DNA of 64,000 nucleotides from Enterococcus alishanensis (GTDB lineage: Bacteria > Bacillota > Bacilli > Lactobacillales > Enterococcaceae): positions 171,287-235,286 of the forward strand of contig NZ_JAHUZB010000005.1 in the NCBI RefSeq assembly GCF_019218635.1, given 5' to 3'. Positions within the stretch are counted from its first letter, which is position 1, and every line of letters begins with the position of its first letter. The notes beneath the pieces are model-generated. The model saw only the letters and a list, made by a program, of their open reading frames with translations, made no database searches and had not been told where the DNA came from. Positions 8,967 through 17,436 of the stretch are shown here, one piece after another. Made by a program: the position numbers and the translations under genes.

Positions 8967-9452
8967 CTACCATTCCTTTGTGCTTAGTTTCACTTCATTT
9001 TGATTGCCTGATGCGTTAATCCAATAATCAATCGGTTCTCCCAAGAGGTTCTTTTCTCGATAAATATCTTTCAAAGGAATTAAAACAAAAGAACGTTTAG
9101 TTAATTCCACGTGGGGGATTTTCAATATCGGTAGATCAATCTTTTCATCACCGTATAATAAAATATCAATATCTAGCGTTCGTGGTCCCCAATGAATCAT
9201 CCGTTGACGTCCCAAGTCTGCCTCCACTTGATGAATAGCTGTCAATAATTCCTCAGGTGTTAAGCTCGTTTCCACCAAAATTGCACCGTTTAGAAAATCA
9301 TCTTGCACCACATCTCCATAAGGTTTCGTCTCGTATAACTTAGAAGAGGCCAATAAAGAAATGTCGGATCTTTCTGCCAGTAGTGTTCGACCTTTTTTTA
9401 AGGTAGCTAAAGAATCACCTAGGTTGCTACCAAAAGCTAAATAACTAAGCAT
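8967..9452 (-). CDS. folK: 2-amino-4-hydroxy-6-hydroxymethyldihydropteridine pyrophosphokinase
   Basis: FolK transfers diphosphate from ATP to 6-hydroxymethyl-dihydropterin. The start taken is the ATG at 9452 giving MLSYLAFGSNLGD, 161 residues, the normal length and N-terminus; a frame beginning 13 codons earlier is just overlap with folB. The family signature GPRTLDIDILLYG is present at about residues 86-98. The ATG lies inside the end of folB, so translation is coupled. The product feeds FolP. Confidence 0.95.
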   Translation of the reverse strand: MLSYLAFGSNLGDSLATLKKGRTLLAERSDISLLASSKLYETKPYGDVVQDDFLNGAILVETSLTPEELLTAIHQVEADLGRQRMIHWGPRTLDIDILLYGDEKIDLPILKIPHVELTKRSFVLIPLKDIYREKNLLGEPIDYWINASGNQNEVKLSTKEW

Positions 9453-9816
9453 GATTAAACTCTCTTTCCATTTCAATCTCAATATGATCAAAATTTCCCG
9501 GCATCGGTACTGAATATTTGCGTACCTTGACTATTGCTTTAGTCAATTGTCCGCCAAAATTTTCTTCAATGACATCTAAAATTGCCGAAACCAAGGCTTC
9601 CATTAAATCAAAACTTTTTGATGGAACCAGTCTACTAACTTTTTCAGTTACTTCAGCATAACTAACTGTATCTGCAACATTATCTGATTTTCCTGCTTTT
9701 TTTAAGGACGTCTGCATTTCAATATCTAAAGCAATTTGTTGCCCTAATTTTTTTTCTTCCGGTAAAACACCATTATAGGTATAAAAACGTAAATTTTTAA
9801 TTCGAATCTTATCCAT
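9445..9816 (-). CDS. folB: Dihydroneopterin aldolase
   Basis: FolB cleaves dihydroneopterin to 6-hydroxymethyl-dihydropterin and glycolaldehyde. From the ATG at 9816, nine bases after AAAGGAG, it has 123 residues and begins MDKIRIKNLRFYTYNGVLPE, the typical start including the strand with the conserved tyrosine and the glutamate. It is the first gene of the folate operon, and its stop codon overlaps the folK start. Confidence 0.94.
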   Translation of the reverse strand: MDKIRIKNLRFYTYNGVLPEEKKLGQQIALDIEMQTSLKKAGKSDNVADTVSYAEVTEKVSRLVPSKSFDLMEALVSAILDVIEENFGGQLTKAIVKVRKYSVPMPGNFDHIEIEMEREFNHA

Positions 9817-9920
9817 TTCAATTAACTCCTTTAAAAAAATAGCATGTACGCTAATCATAGCAAAACTACTAGATTCCGACCATTAAAAGAGTAAATAGAA
9901 TCAAAAATATTCTTCTAATA

Positions 9921-10005
9921 AAAAAAAGATCTATTAAAGAACGGTATCCCTTAGATGCAAACCTTGACGATAAGCATATATTAAAGGACCGATTTTTAAT
10001 AGATC
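9921..10005 (-). terminator. Long-stem terminator after the glucosaminidase gene
   Basis: Arms GATCTATTAAAAATCGGT and ACCGTTCTTTAATAGATC (minus strand, 18 bases, two mismatches) enclose a 42-base loop and are followed by eight Ts. The gap between folB and this gene otherwise holds nothing I recognise. Confidence 0.75.
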
Positions 10006-10038
10006 AGCTATTTCAATTAGATCATGGCAAACAATTGT

Positions 10039-11145
10039 TTATTGACCATACCAGCCAATACCTTCATCACGCCAACCTTGTTTTACTAAATTGTTATGTT
10101 CATTCGTATTTTTGGTGTAATGGTGGGTTCCAGTCTTTGCATTTGGATTATACAAACGATAAAGAGTGGTTGAACCGCCAGAGTACCAACAACGACCTTC
10201 ATATTTCCAGCCAGATTTTACTAAATGATCTTTTTCGTCGGCAGCCAAAGTATAATGGTGATCGCCAGAGTTTGGATTATATAAACGATAAACTTCAGAA
10301 CCAGACTTAGGAGATTGCCATTCAACACCTTCATAATTCCAACCGACAGAATCCAACCAATTTTTTTCTTTGGCATCATTCGTGTAAAAATGCTCGCCAC
10401 TATTTGGATTGTACAAACGATACATGGAATTTGAATTTGTATTATCATATTGAGTCAGATTATAACTTTCAATTACACTATTTAAGGTACTAGCATAAGT
10501 AGGCGAAGTTGCGTAACGCCCCTGCAAATAGGCTGTTGCATCTTTGTAAGAATTTGTATTACTTTTCCATGCTCCTGCATAAAAATAAACGCCACTACTA
10601 AAAGAAGTCGTTTTAATAACTTTAACATTGTCTAATAAAGATTCCGCATAAGAGGGATATTTTCTAAATGCTGCATCAATTGTAATCCATTCTCCATTAA
10701 CGTATTCTTGGGTTTTAAAGGTCACCGATTGACCGTTATAATTACCTTTAATTCCAAATAAATTATAATTTGGTGCTGCTGCTAACGCACTTTGACCCCA
10801 GCCACTTTCAATAATGGCTTGAGCAATCATTACTGATGCATACATATCATTTTCAGCAGCTAAAGTTCTAGCTGAAGGTGCCACGCTATCAATAAACACT
10901 TGTTGATAAGAACTTGCTGCTCGTGTATTTGATGTTGCGCCCAAAACATTTGCTGGATGGGTTGTTTCTATATTTTCTCCATTTGTTAGAGGATTTTCAG
11001 TCGTCTCACCAACAATAATTGAATTTTGTTCAGTCGCTTCTTCTACGTTTGTGTCATCAAGAATTTCTTCAGCAAAAACGGTCGTTTGGCTCGCTGCAAC
11101 AGTACTCAAAACAACTGCGCTAAATAATAGTTTTTGAATTTTCAT
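10039..11145 (-). CDS. Secreted GH73 glucosaminidase with three C-terminal repeats
   Basis: This is a 368-residue secreted wall hydrolase. A signal peptide covers residues 1-25 (cleavage near VFA-EE) and a low-complexity T/N/E linker reaches about residue 80. A GH73 endo-beta-N-acetylglucosaminidase domain (about 80-230) follows, with the catalytic glutamate in IIESGWGQSAL and the NLFGIKG motif. The last 140 residues are three repeats of about 40-45 residues, each with YRLYNP…H.YT and a closing W/Y-rich strand, the pattern of the DUF5648 repeat. The repeats probably bind the wall, replacing the LysM repeats of AtlA-type enzymes. It is monocistronic, with an AGGAGG ribosome site. Confidence 0.9.
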   Translation of the reverse strand: MKIQKLLFSAVVLSTVAASQTTVFAEEILDDTNVEEATEQNSIIVGETTENPLTNGENIETTHPANVLGATSNTRAASSYQQVFIDSVAPSARTLAAENDMYASVMIAQAIIESGWGQSALAAAPNYNLFGIKGNYNGQSVTFKTQEYVNGEWITIDAAFRKYPSYAESLLDNVKVIKTTSFSSGVYFYAGAWKSNTNSYKDATAYLQGRYATSPTYASTLNSVIESYNLTQYDNTNSNSMYRLYNPNSGEHFYTNDAKEKNWLDSVGWNYEGVEWQSPKSGSEVYRLYNPNSGDHHYTLAADEKDHLVKSGWKYEGRCWYSGGSTTLYRLYNPNAKTGTHHYTKNTNEHNNLVKQGWRDEGIGWYGQ

Positions 11146-11263
11146 TTTTTCCTCCTAAAGATTAGCTAGATTGTCATTTTTTTCAGCTAATATTTACAGT
11201 TCAATTCATTTTACCTTGATAAATTGAAGAAATCGTTTCAGTTATGTTACAAACGTATTATTT

Positions 11264-11587
11264 TTAATCGAACACCTGGACTTGGACAAATCCCCACTGA
11301 GTTGGAATGTAGTAGCCGTTAACTGATTCATGTTTCAGTGTGCTAGTAACTAAAAAGCCCGTAATATGATAAAGTTTTTGATCATCCATGCTCGTTGTCC
11401 GACCAGTTTTTTTCAATAACTCTTCTAAATCTCTTTTAGGCATCAGATAATAATGGAAATCCTGTCCCTTTAAATGTTCAGAGGAAATCGCGCCTTTAAA
11501 CGTGATTTTTTTCTTTAATTCTTCTTCAGTGAATTTTAATTTAACTGGTGTTAATGTTAACTCTTGAAACTCAATCGTCTCTGACAA
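11264..11587 (-). CDS. Conserved hypothetical protein, 107 residues
   Basis: The frame begins with TTG about ten bases after a perfect AAGGAGG site, and encodes a soluble protein with no signal peptide or membrane segment. It has an N-terminal acidic strand (MSETIEFQELTLTPVKLKF), a central basic helix and aromatic C-terminal strands ending in FVQVQVFD. I do not recognise the family. The ribosome site and sensible composition support a real gene. Neighbours on both sides are secreted wall enzymes, but nothing ties its function to them. Confidence 0.7.
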   Translation of the reverse strand: MSETIEFQELTLTPVKLKFTEEELKKKITFKGAISSEHLKGQDFHYYLMPKRDLEELLKKTGRTTSMDDQKLYHITGFLVTSTLKHESVNGYYIPTQWGFVQVQVFD

Positions 11588-11653
11588 TAAAAACGCCTCC
11601 TTAAAACTTAATTTTTATTTTATCACAGATATCACTACTTATATTACCGGCAT

Positions 11654-11697
11654 GAAAAAAAGCCAACAACAAAAATGAACTCCATTTGCTGCTGACT
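11654..11697 (-). terminator. Terminator of the 3D-domain gene
   Basis: AGTCAGCAGCAAATG pairs, with several G-U pairs, to CATTTTTGTTGTTGGCT, followed by seven Ts on the minus strand. Confidence 0.75.
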
Positions 11698-11702
11698 AAA
11701 TA

Positions 11703-12878
11703 TTAACTTAATATTGTTACTGTCACACTTCGACGTCCCCATTGAATGCATTCTCCAACAGTTGCAAAATGGCAATCAATAATATTTCCTTTGATGGCAC
11801 CACCAGTATCTCCGGCAATCGCGATACCATAACCCGAAACCTCCACCATTGAACCTAATGGAATGACACTAGGATCTACTGCTACTACTTGAGGATTTTG
11901 CCGTAAATCAATCCCAGTGGCTGTCCAAAAAGTATTGGCAGATTCTGCGAAAGAATAAGCAGTTGATTGCATTGTTATGGTTTTCCCACCAGTATTAGTT
12001 ATCGGTGTTTCAACTGGTGCCGGTGTTGGCGTATTATTTGTTGGCGCTGGTTGGCTTTCACTTGTTTCAGTTGATGAAGAACTTGTGGTACTTTCTACTG
12101 TTGTGGTATCTTCTGTAGCTTTTGTACTTTCTGTAGTTGTTGTGCTTTCTGTTGTCTGACTTGAAGTAACTGTCGCGGAATTTTTTTCAGCTTCAGCTGC
12201 TTTCTCCTCAGTTTGTGCAGCTTCTGCAGCAACACGAGCTGCTTCGACCTCTTTAGCTTGACTAATTTGTTGTAAACTTGACTGGTTATTGGCTAATTCT
12301 GTTTTTAAATCAGTTAGTTTCGTATCTAATTGTCCCGCTTCAGTTGTTAGATTACTTTCTTGCTCCACTAGATCTGCTTGGGTCTTTTCTTGTGTCGCTT
12401 TTAAGTCAACTAGTTTTTCTTGAGCATTAGTTAAGTCAGTGACTTTGTTTTGTTCTGCTCTTTGAATCGTACTTAAAGCAAAAGCCCGATTAACAAACTG
12501 GTTAATACTTTTTGAATCTAATAATGCAATGATCGATTTTTCATGGAAACGATTGACTTGGACTTCTTTTAAGCGCTTAGCTACGATTTTTTTCCGCTTT
12601 TCAATAGTTTCTTTGGTTTGTTTTATTTCAGTTTTAGTTGCTTTTAAAGTGGATTGATTATCCACAATTTTTTCTTTTATAGTTGCCACACTTTGATATT
12701 GTTGGTTGGCGGCATTTAAAGCCAACTGAATATCTCCATTTATTTGTTCACTTTGTTTTGTTAATGTAGTTGTTTCTTGATCTAATTTTTCGACACTTTC
12801 AGCCGCTGCAATAGTTGGCGCTACTAATTGCATCATCAAGAGACCACTAAATAAAATACCAAATTTCTTCCTTAACAC
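11703..12878 (-). CDS. Secreted coiled-coil protein with C-terminal 3D domain
   Basis: This is a 391-residue secreted protein. A signal peptide (1-26, ending TIAAA-ES) leads to a long coiled coil (about 30-220) of the PcsB/SagA kind, then a T/S/E-rich linker (about 225-300) and a C-terminal 3D domain (about 300-391). The 3D domain carries its three aspartates in AVDPS, AGDTG and IDCHF, the lytic-transglycosylase-like fold of MltA/YabE proteins. It probably cuts peptidoglycan outside the cell and resembles enterococcal SalB-like proteins. The start is GTG at a normal distance from AGAAGGG. A TATAAT box lies about 20 bases further up. Confidence 0.88.
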   Translation of the reverse strand: MLRKKFGILFSGLLMMQLVAPTIAAAESVEKLDQETTTLTKQSEQINGDIQLALNAANQQYQSVATIKEKIVDNQSTLKATKTEIKQTKETIEKRKKIVAKRLKEVQVNRFHEKSIIALLDSKSINQFVNRAFALSTIQRAEQNKVTDLTNAQEKLVDLKATQEKTQADLVEQESNLTTEAGQLDTKLTDLKTELANNQSSLQQISQAKEVEAARVAAEAAQTEEKAAEAEKNSATVTSSQTTESTTTTESTKATEDTTTVESTTSSSSTETSESQPAPTNNTPTPAPVETPITNTGGKTITMQSTAYSFAESANTFWTATGIDLRQNPQVVAVDPSVIPLGSMVEVSGYGIAIAGDTGGAIKGNIIDCHFATVGECIQWGRRSVTVTILS

Positions 12879-12932
12879 AAACTCACACCCTTCTAGAACA
12901 TTATACGAAAAAAAAGCTGGTTAAATGTTTCA

Positions 12933-12952
12933 ATCAGATGACTATCTGATTA
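12933..12952. repeat. 20-bp palindrome upstream of the 3D-domain gene
   Basis: AATCAGAT and ATCTGATT flank a 4-base centre about 55 bases upstream of the GTG start and next to its promoter. It could be a regulator site, or a second hairpin after the terminator of the neighbouring gene. Confidence 0.4.
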
Positions 12953-12953
12953 C

Positions 12954-12987
12954 AAAAAAATGCTTTTCGCCGAAGCAAAAAGCATTT
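12954..12987 (-). terminator. Terminator of the CmpB-like gene
   Basis: AAATGCTTTT and AAAAGCATTT enclose a GC-rich loop, with seven Ts after the stem on the minus strand. Confidence 0.85.
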
Positions 12988-12991
12988 ACTC

Positions 12992-13789
12992 TTATTTTTC
13001 CCGCAATGTTTTAACTACTTGACGAATATCTGGCAAGCTACTTTTTAAATCAGATGATTTCATTGTAGGAAAGGCATTTAAGAAACGTCGTTCTTGTAAA
13101 TTTAATTTTGGCAACTTTTTGCGAGTTTCGGGATCCTTGAAAGCCTCCAACCACTCTTTTCTTTCCGTTTGTCGTTCCTTTGCCTCTGTTTTTAAAGTAT
13201 CTAAGCGTTGATTGACATCGGTTTGTAATTGGGTTTTCTTTTCTTGAATGGCTCCACTGAGTTCGGTCATTCTTCTTCTTAATGAAGACACATTGGCCAG
13301 TGTAAAACCAGTATCGGCACTAATAAGCATCAATAAAAGAACCGGTAAAAAAATACTAAATCGTGCGTACAATCCTTCTAATATAGTCATCAAGTGGGGA
13401 TTAAGCACCCGGACAATAAAGACACAGGCTGCCCCCCAAAAAATCGAGACAGGAACCGCCACTCGCCCATTAATATTTAGCGGTACTTTTTTATAATCCC
13501 ACAAAGTCAGATGAAATATTTTTTCTAATAAAAAACTCGTGATATATTCTAAGATAGTACACAATATAAATGACAAACCAAATAATAAAAAAATATTTTT
13601 TTGAAAAGGATCAATTAAATATAAAACGCCGATCACGCCGAAACCATAAATTGGTGTAATGGGACCTAATAAGAAACCTCTATAAACAAAGTGACGGGCT
13701 TTAATGCCGCAATAGACTGTTTCCCACAGCCAACCAATAAATGAATATGAAAAAAATAATAGCACTACTAATGAAAATTCTTGTTCCAT
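12992..13789 (-). CDS. Membrane protein of the CmpB/type IV ABC permease family (PF06541-like)
   Basis: This is a 265-residue protein with about five membrane segments in the first 165 residues and a charged C-terminal cytoplasmic tail rich in K, E and R that should be helical. The segment SFIGWLWETVYCGIKARHFVYRG near the N-terminus is characteristic of this putative ABC-transporter family. No ATPase is adjacent, so a transport role is unproven. It starts with ATG after AAAGGAGG and is transcribed alone, divergently from an ABC exporter pair. Confidence 0.8.
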   Translation of the reverse strand: MEQEFSLVVLLFFSYSFIGWLWETVYCGIKARHFVYRGFLLGPITPIYGFGVIGVLYLIDPFQKNIFLLFGLSFILCTILEYITSFLLEKIFHLTLWDYKKVPLNINGRVAVPVSIFWGAACVFIVRVLNPHLMTILEGLYARFSIFLPVLLLMLISADTGFTLANVSSLRRRMTELSGAIQEKKTQLQTDVNQRLDTLKTEAKERQTERKEWLEAFKDPETRKKLPKLNLQERRFLNAFPTMKSSDLKSSLPDIRQVVKTLREK

Positions 13790-13916
13790 AATTCCCTCCT
13801 TTAGAACCTTTTGTCTAAGTGTAACAAATAATTTTAAAATACGAAAAAATTTTCACTATTTTCTGATATAACAAACAGCTATAATAAGAGTAATTGTTTT
13901 TTGAAAGGACGATTTC

Positions 13917-15629
13917 ATGATTTCATTATTACGTTATGCCAAAAAATATCGCCTACAAGTCATCCTTGGACCCGTGTTCAAATTTCTAGAAGCCTTTTTC
14001 GAGCTATTATTGCCCTTAATTATGGCGCGTTTAGTTGACGAAGGGATTGTCAAAGGAAATAGCAACAAAGTGATAGAGATGGCTGGCTGGATGCTGTTGC
14101 TGTCGATTGTGGGAATGCTGTGTGCTTTTGTCTGCCAATATTTTGCATCAGTAGCCTCTCAAGGTTTTGGTACCGTCCTACGAAATAAACTGTTAGCGAA
14201 AATTCAAAGCTTTTCCCATCATGAATTAAATATTTTTGGGACAGATACCTTAATCACTCGCATGACTAGTGATATTAATCAAGTGCAATGGGCCTTAGCA
14301 ATGTTTATTCGTTTAGTTATTCGGGCGCCTTTCTTGAGTATTGGTTCAGTCATTATGGCTTTTTATATTGACACAAGAATTGGCTTTTTATTTTTACTGA
14401 TCTTACCAATTTTTTGTTTGGTTTTATTTTTTATTATTCGTTTTTCCGTTCCTTTATACAAAATCGTGCAACAAAAATTAGACGGTTTAAACTTATTAGT
14501 TAGTCAAAACTTAACTGGTATTCGGGTCATACGTGCCTTTGCTAGAACGCCAAAAGAACAACAAACATTTAATCAACAAACTGACGACTTAGCAAAAGTC
14601 AATCGCCGAGTAGCCAATATCTCTTCCTTATTATCACCGGCAACAACCTTAATTATGAATATCGGGGTTGCTAGCTTACTTTATTTAGGTGGTATCAATA
14701 TTAACATCGGTCATTTACAGCAAGGACAGATTTTGGCTTTGATAAATTACATGAATCAAATGTTGTTAGCCTTAATTATTGTTTCCGATTTAGTGGTTTT
14801 ATTTACCCGCGCAGCAGCTTCTGCTAGCCGGATCAATCAAGTTTTTGATACTGAAATTAATTTAGCCGATACTGGTGAAGTGACTGAAACGCTTGAAGAA
14901 GTTCCGGTGGTACAATTTGAAAATGTGGATTTTCGTTATCGTGAAGATTGGGCTCTAGTTTTAAAAAATATTTCCTTTGCTTTAAAAAGTGGAGAGACAT
15001 TAGGTATTACCGGTGGGACAGGTAGCGGAAAGTCTAGCTTGATTGAATTGATTCCACGCTTTTATGATGTTAGCGCTGGGAATCTCTTCTTTTCCGGCAC
15101 CAATGTCAAAGCTTGGTCACTTGCTCATTTACGTCAAGAAATCGCTCTGGTTCCTCAGACAGCCGTTTTATTTAGTGGAACTATTCGAGAAAATTTACGT
15201 TGGGGAAAAGCTGATGCAACCGATGAGGAATGTTGGCAAGCTTTAGATACTGCACAAGCAACAGAATTTGTTCGCCAACTGCCACAACAATTAGATACGG
15301 TAATCTTAGAAAATGGGAAAAACTTTTCCGGCGGTCAACGACAACGCTTAACCATTGCTCGAGGAATTATCGCACGACCAAAACTATTAATCTTAGATGA
15401 CTCTTTGTCTGCACTAGATTACCAAACTGATCTAGATTTACGGAAAGCTTTAAAGAAGGATTTGACTTCTGCGGTCATTATTATTTCTCAACGTTTGCGG
15501 TCCTTACAAGAAGCTCAAAATATTCTTCTGCTAGAAAAAGGGAAAATTATTGCCAGTGGGACCCATCAAAATTTACTATCATCATCAGCTGAATATCGAA
15601 AGCTTGCAGAATCACAGGAGGAGGCCTAA
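13917..15629 (+). CDS. Heterodimeric ABC exporter, subunit with degenerate ATP site
   Basis: This 570-residue half-exporter has six membrane helices (about 1-310) and an ATPase domain (about 330-570). Walker A GGTGSGKS and the signature FSGGQRQRL are intact. However, the catalytic glutamate after Walker B is aspartate (LILDDSLSALD) and the switch histidine is glutamine (ISQRLRSL). Those changes are typical of the non-catalytic half of EfrAB/EfrCD/LmrCD/BmrCD-type multidrug exporters. The next gene starts two bases after this stop and supplies the complementary half. An extended TATAAT box lies about 30 bases upstream. Confidence 0.93.
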   Translation: MISLLRYAKKYRLQVILGPVFKFLEAFFELLLPLIMARLVDEGIVKGNSNKVIEMAGWMLLLSIVGMLCAFVCQYFASVASQGFGTVLRNKLLAKIQSFSHHELNIFGTDTLITRMTSDINQVQWALAMFIRLVIRAPFLSIGSVIMAFYIDTRIGFLFLLILPIFCLVLFFIIRFSVPLYKIVQQKLDGLNLLVSQNLTGIRVIRAFARTPKEQQTFNQQTDDLAKVNRRVANISSLLSPATTLIMNIGVASLLYLGGININIGHLQQGQILALINYMNQMLLALIIVSDLVVLFTRAAASASRINQVFDTEINLADTGEVTETLEEVPVVQFENVDFRYREDWALVLKNISFALKSGETLGITGGTGSGKSSLIELIPRFYDVSAGNLFFSGTNVKAWSLAHLRQEIALVPQTAVLFSGTIRENLRWGKADATDEECWQALDTAQATEFVRQLPQQLDTVILENGKNFSGGQRQRLTIARGIIARPKLLILDDSLSALDYQTDLDLRKALKKDLTSAVIIISQRLRSLQEAQNILLLEKGKIIASGTHQNLLSSSAEYRKLAESQEEA

Positions 15630-15631
15630 TA

Positions 15632-17392
15632 ATGAATCGACGAAGAAGCTTTTTAACCTCCTTAAAATTATTCTTTCCTTACCTGACTGCCTATCCAAAA
15701 CAGCTAATTGCTGCAATTATTTTAGGTATTGCCAGTGGTGTCACTTCAGTTACGATGACTTATTTAATCGGAGTTTCTGTTGATCAAATGGTGGGTACAG
15801 GAAGTGTCAACTTTTCACAGCTTACAAAAATTCTTACCTTATTTGTCGGTATTTTTTTAGTCACAGTTGTCAGCCAATATTTGATTGCCCGTTTAGGTAA
15901 TTTTGTAGCTTATGATTCAGTAGCACAATTACGAGAAAGAACTTTTACCCATTTAAATCAGCTGCCGTTAAGTTATTATGATCAGACAACAAAAGGTGAC
16001 ATCGTTAGTCGTTTTACCAATGATATGGATAATATTTCAGTTGCCATTTCTGCGGTTTTCAACCAAGTATTTGCCGGGATGACCGTAGTTATTATTGCCT
16101 TGATTTTTATGCTATATCTCAGCCCGACATTAGCGCTAATCGTTTTAGCGGCTACGCCAATTATTTTTCTAGTGACCTATATACTTTCTCGTACGTCACA
16201 AAAATATTTTTCTGCACAACAAAAATTAACAGGTGATATTTCCGGCTTTATAACCGAAATGATCGGAAATCAAAAAATTGTGAAGGCTTTTCAACGAGAA
16301 ACTGTCAATCAACAAAATTTTGAAACCTTAAACCAAGAACTTTATTATCGTGGTCAAAAAGCTCAGTTTGCCTCTTCATTAACAAATCCAGGCTCACGCT
16401 TTATTGATCATATGGCTTATTTATCAGTAGGATTAGTAGGTGGATTATTAGCGTTGAATGGGCGGACAGATATTACTGTAGGAATTATTTCCAGCTTTAC
16501 TATTTATGCCAGTCAATTTACTAAACCATTTATTGATTTATCTGGTATTACTACCCAAATTCAAACGGCTATTGCCGGTCTAGATCGTGCGTTTGATTTG
16601 TTAAATCAGCCAGTAGAAGCACCCGATGGGAAAAATTCTCTTGTTTTAACAGATGTTTTTGGAGAAGTCGTTTTTGAACATGTATCTTTCAGTTATTCAA
16701 AAGATCGCCCTTTAATCCAAGATTTTAACTTAACAGTAAAACCGGGAGAAACGATTGCTATTGTTGGAAAAACTGGTGCTGGAAAATCAACTTTAGTGAA
16801 TTTGCTGATGCGTTTTTATGAAGTTGACGCTGGCAAAATTACAATCGATGGCAATGATATCCAAAAAATTTCCCGCGATAATTTGCGCCGCCATTTTGGT
16901 ATGGTTTTACAAGAGACGTGGTTAATGGAAGCTTCTTTACGGGAGAATCTGCGTTATGGCAAGCCAAATGCTGATGATGAAGAAATTTTCGCAGCATTAA
17001 AAGCCGCTTATATGGACGATTTTGTACGGAATTTACCTGAAGGATTAGATACAATTGTGGGTGTAACCGGCTTAAAATTGTCAGATGGACAAAAACAATT
17101 ATTGACGATTGCGCGCACCATGATTAGTCAACCGCCTATGTTGATTTTAGATGAAGCCACCAGCTCGGTGGATACCTTAACGGAAAAAAATATTCAAACA
17201 GCCTTTTTAACCATGATGGAAGGTCACACTAGTTTCGTTATTGCTCATCGCTTGTCTACAATAAAAAATGCCGACCAAATTTTGGTTTTAGATCAAGGTC
17301 AAATTGTTGAAATTGGTACCCACGAAAAATTGTTAGAACAAACCGGTTATTATTATCGTTTGTATCATGCGCAATTTACTGAAGAAAATTAA
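15632..17392 (+). CDS. Heterodimeric ABC exporter, catalytic subunit
   Basis: This 586-residue half-exporter has six membrane helices and a full ATPase domain: Walker A GKTGAGKST, Walker B LILDEATSSVD with the catalytic glutamate, and switch histidine IAHRLSTI. Its signature reads LSDGQKQ instead of LSGGQ. In the dimer this altered signature pairs with the partner's Walker motifs, giving one degenerate and one hydrolysing site. It exports unknown, probably hydrophobic, compounds across the membrane. The pair forms a two-gene operon ended by a bidirectional terminator. Confidence 0.93.
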   Translation: MNRRRSFLTSLKLFFPYLTAYPKQLIAAIILGIASGVTSVTMTYLIGVSVDQMVGTGSVNFSQLTKILTLFVGIFLVTVVSQYLIARLGNFVAYDSVAQLRERTFTHLNQLPLSYYDQTTKGDIVSRFTNDMDNISVAISAVFNQVFAGMTVVIIALIFMLYLSPTLALIVLAATPIIFLVTYILSRTSQKYFSAQQKLTGDISGFITEMIGNQKIVKAFQRETVNQQNFETLNQELYYRGQKAQFASSLTNPGSRFIDHMAYLSVGLVGGLLALNGRTDITVGIISSFTIYASQFTKPFIDLSGITTQIQTAIAGLDRAFDLLNQPVEAPDGKNSLVLTDVFGEVVFEHVSFSYSKDRPLIQDFNLTVKPGETIAIVGKTGAGKSTLVNLLMRFYEVDAGKITIDGNDIQKISRDNLRRHFGMVLQETWLMEASLRENLRYGKPNADDEEIFAALKAAYMDDFVRNLPEGLDTIVGVTGLKLSDGQKQLLTIARTMISQPPMLILDEATSSVDTLTEKNIQTAFLTMMEGHTSFVIAHRLSTIKNADQILVLDQGQIVEIGTHEKLLEQTGYYYRLYHAQFTEEN

Positions 17393-17397
17393 ACAAA

Positions 17398-17436
17398 GAA
17401 GGCGAGCTGCGTTAAACAGCTCACCTTCTTTTTTAA
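17398..17436. terminator. Bidirectional terminator
   Basis: GAAGG(C/T)GAGCTG pairs with CAGCTCACCTTC, with a T run on the plus side and AT-rich sequence on the other; it separates convergent genes. Confidence 0.88.

Noticed and set aside
11977..12159. Plus-strand V/S-rich frame
   Set aside because: It is the antisense of the T/S/E linker of the 3D-domain protein.
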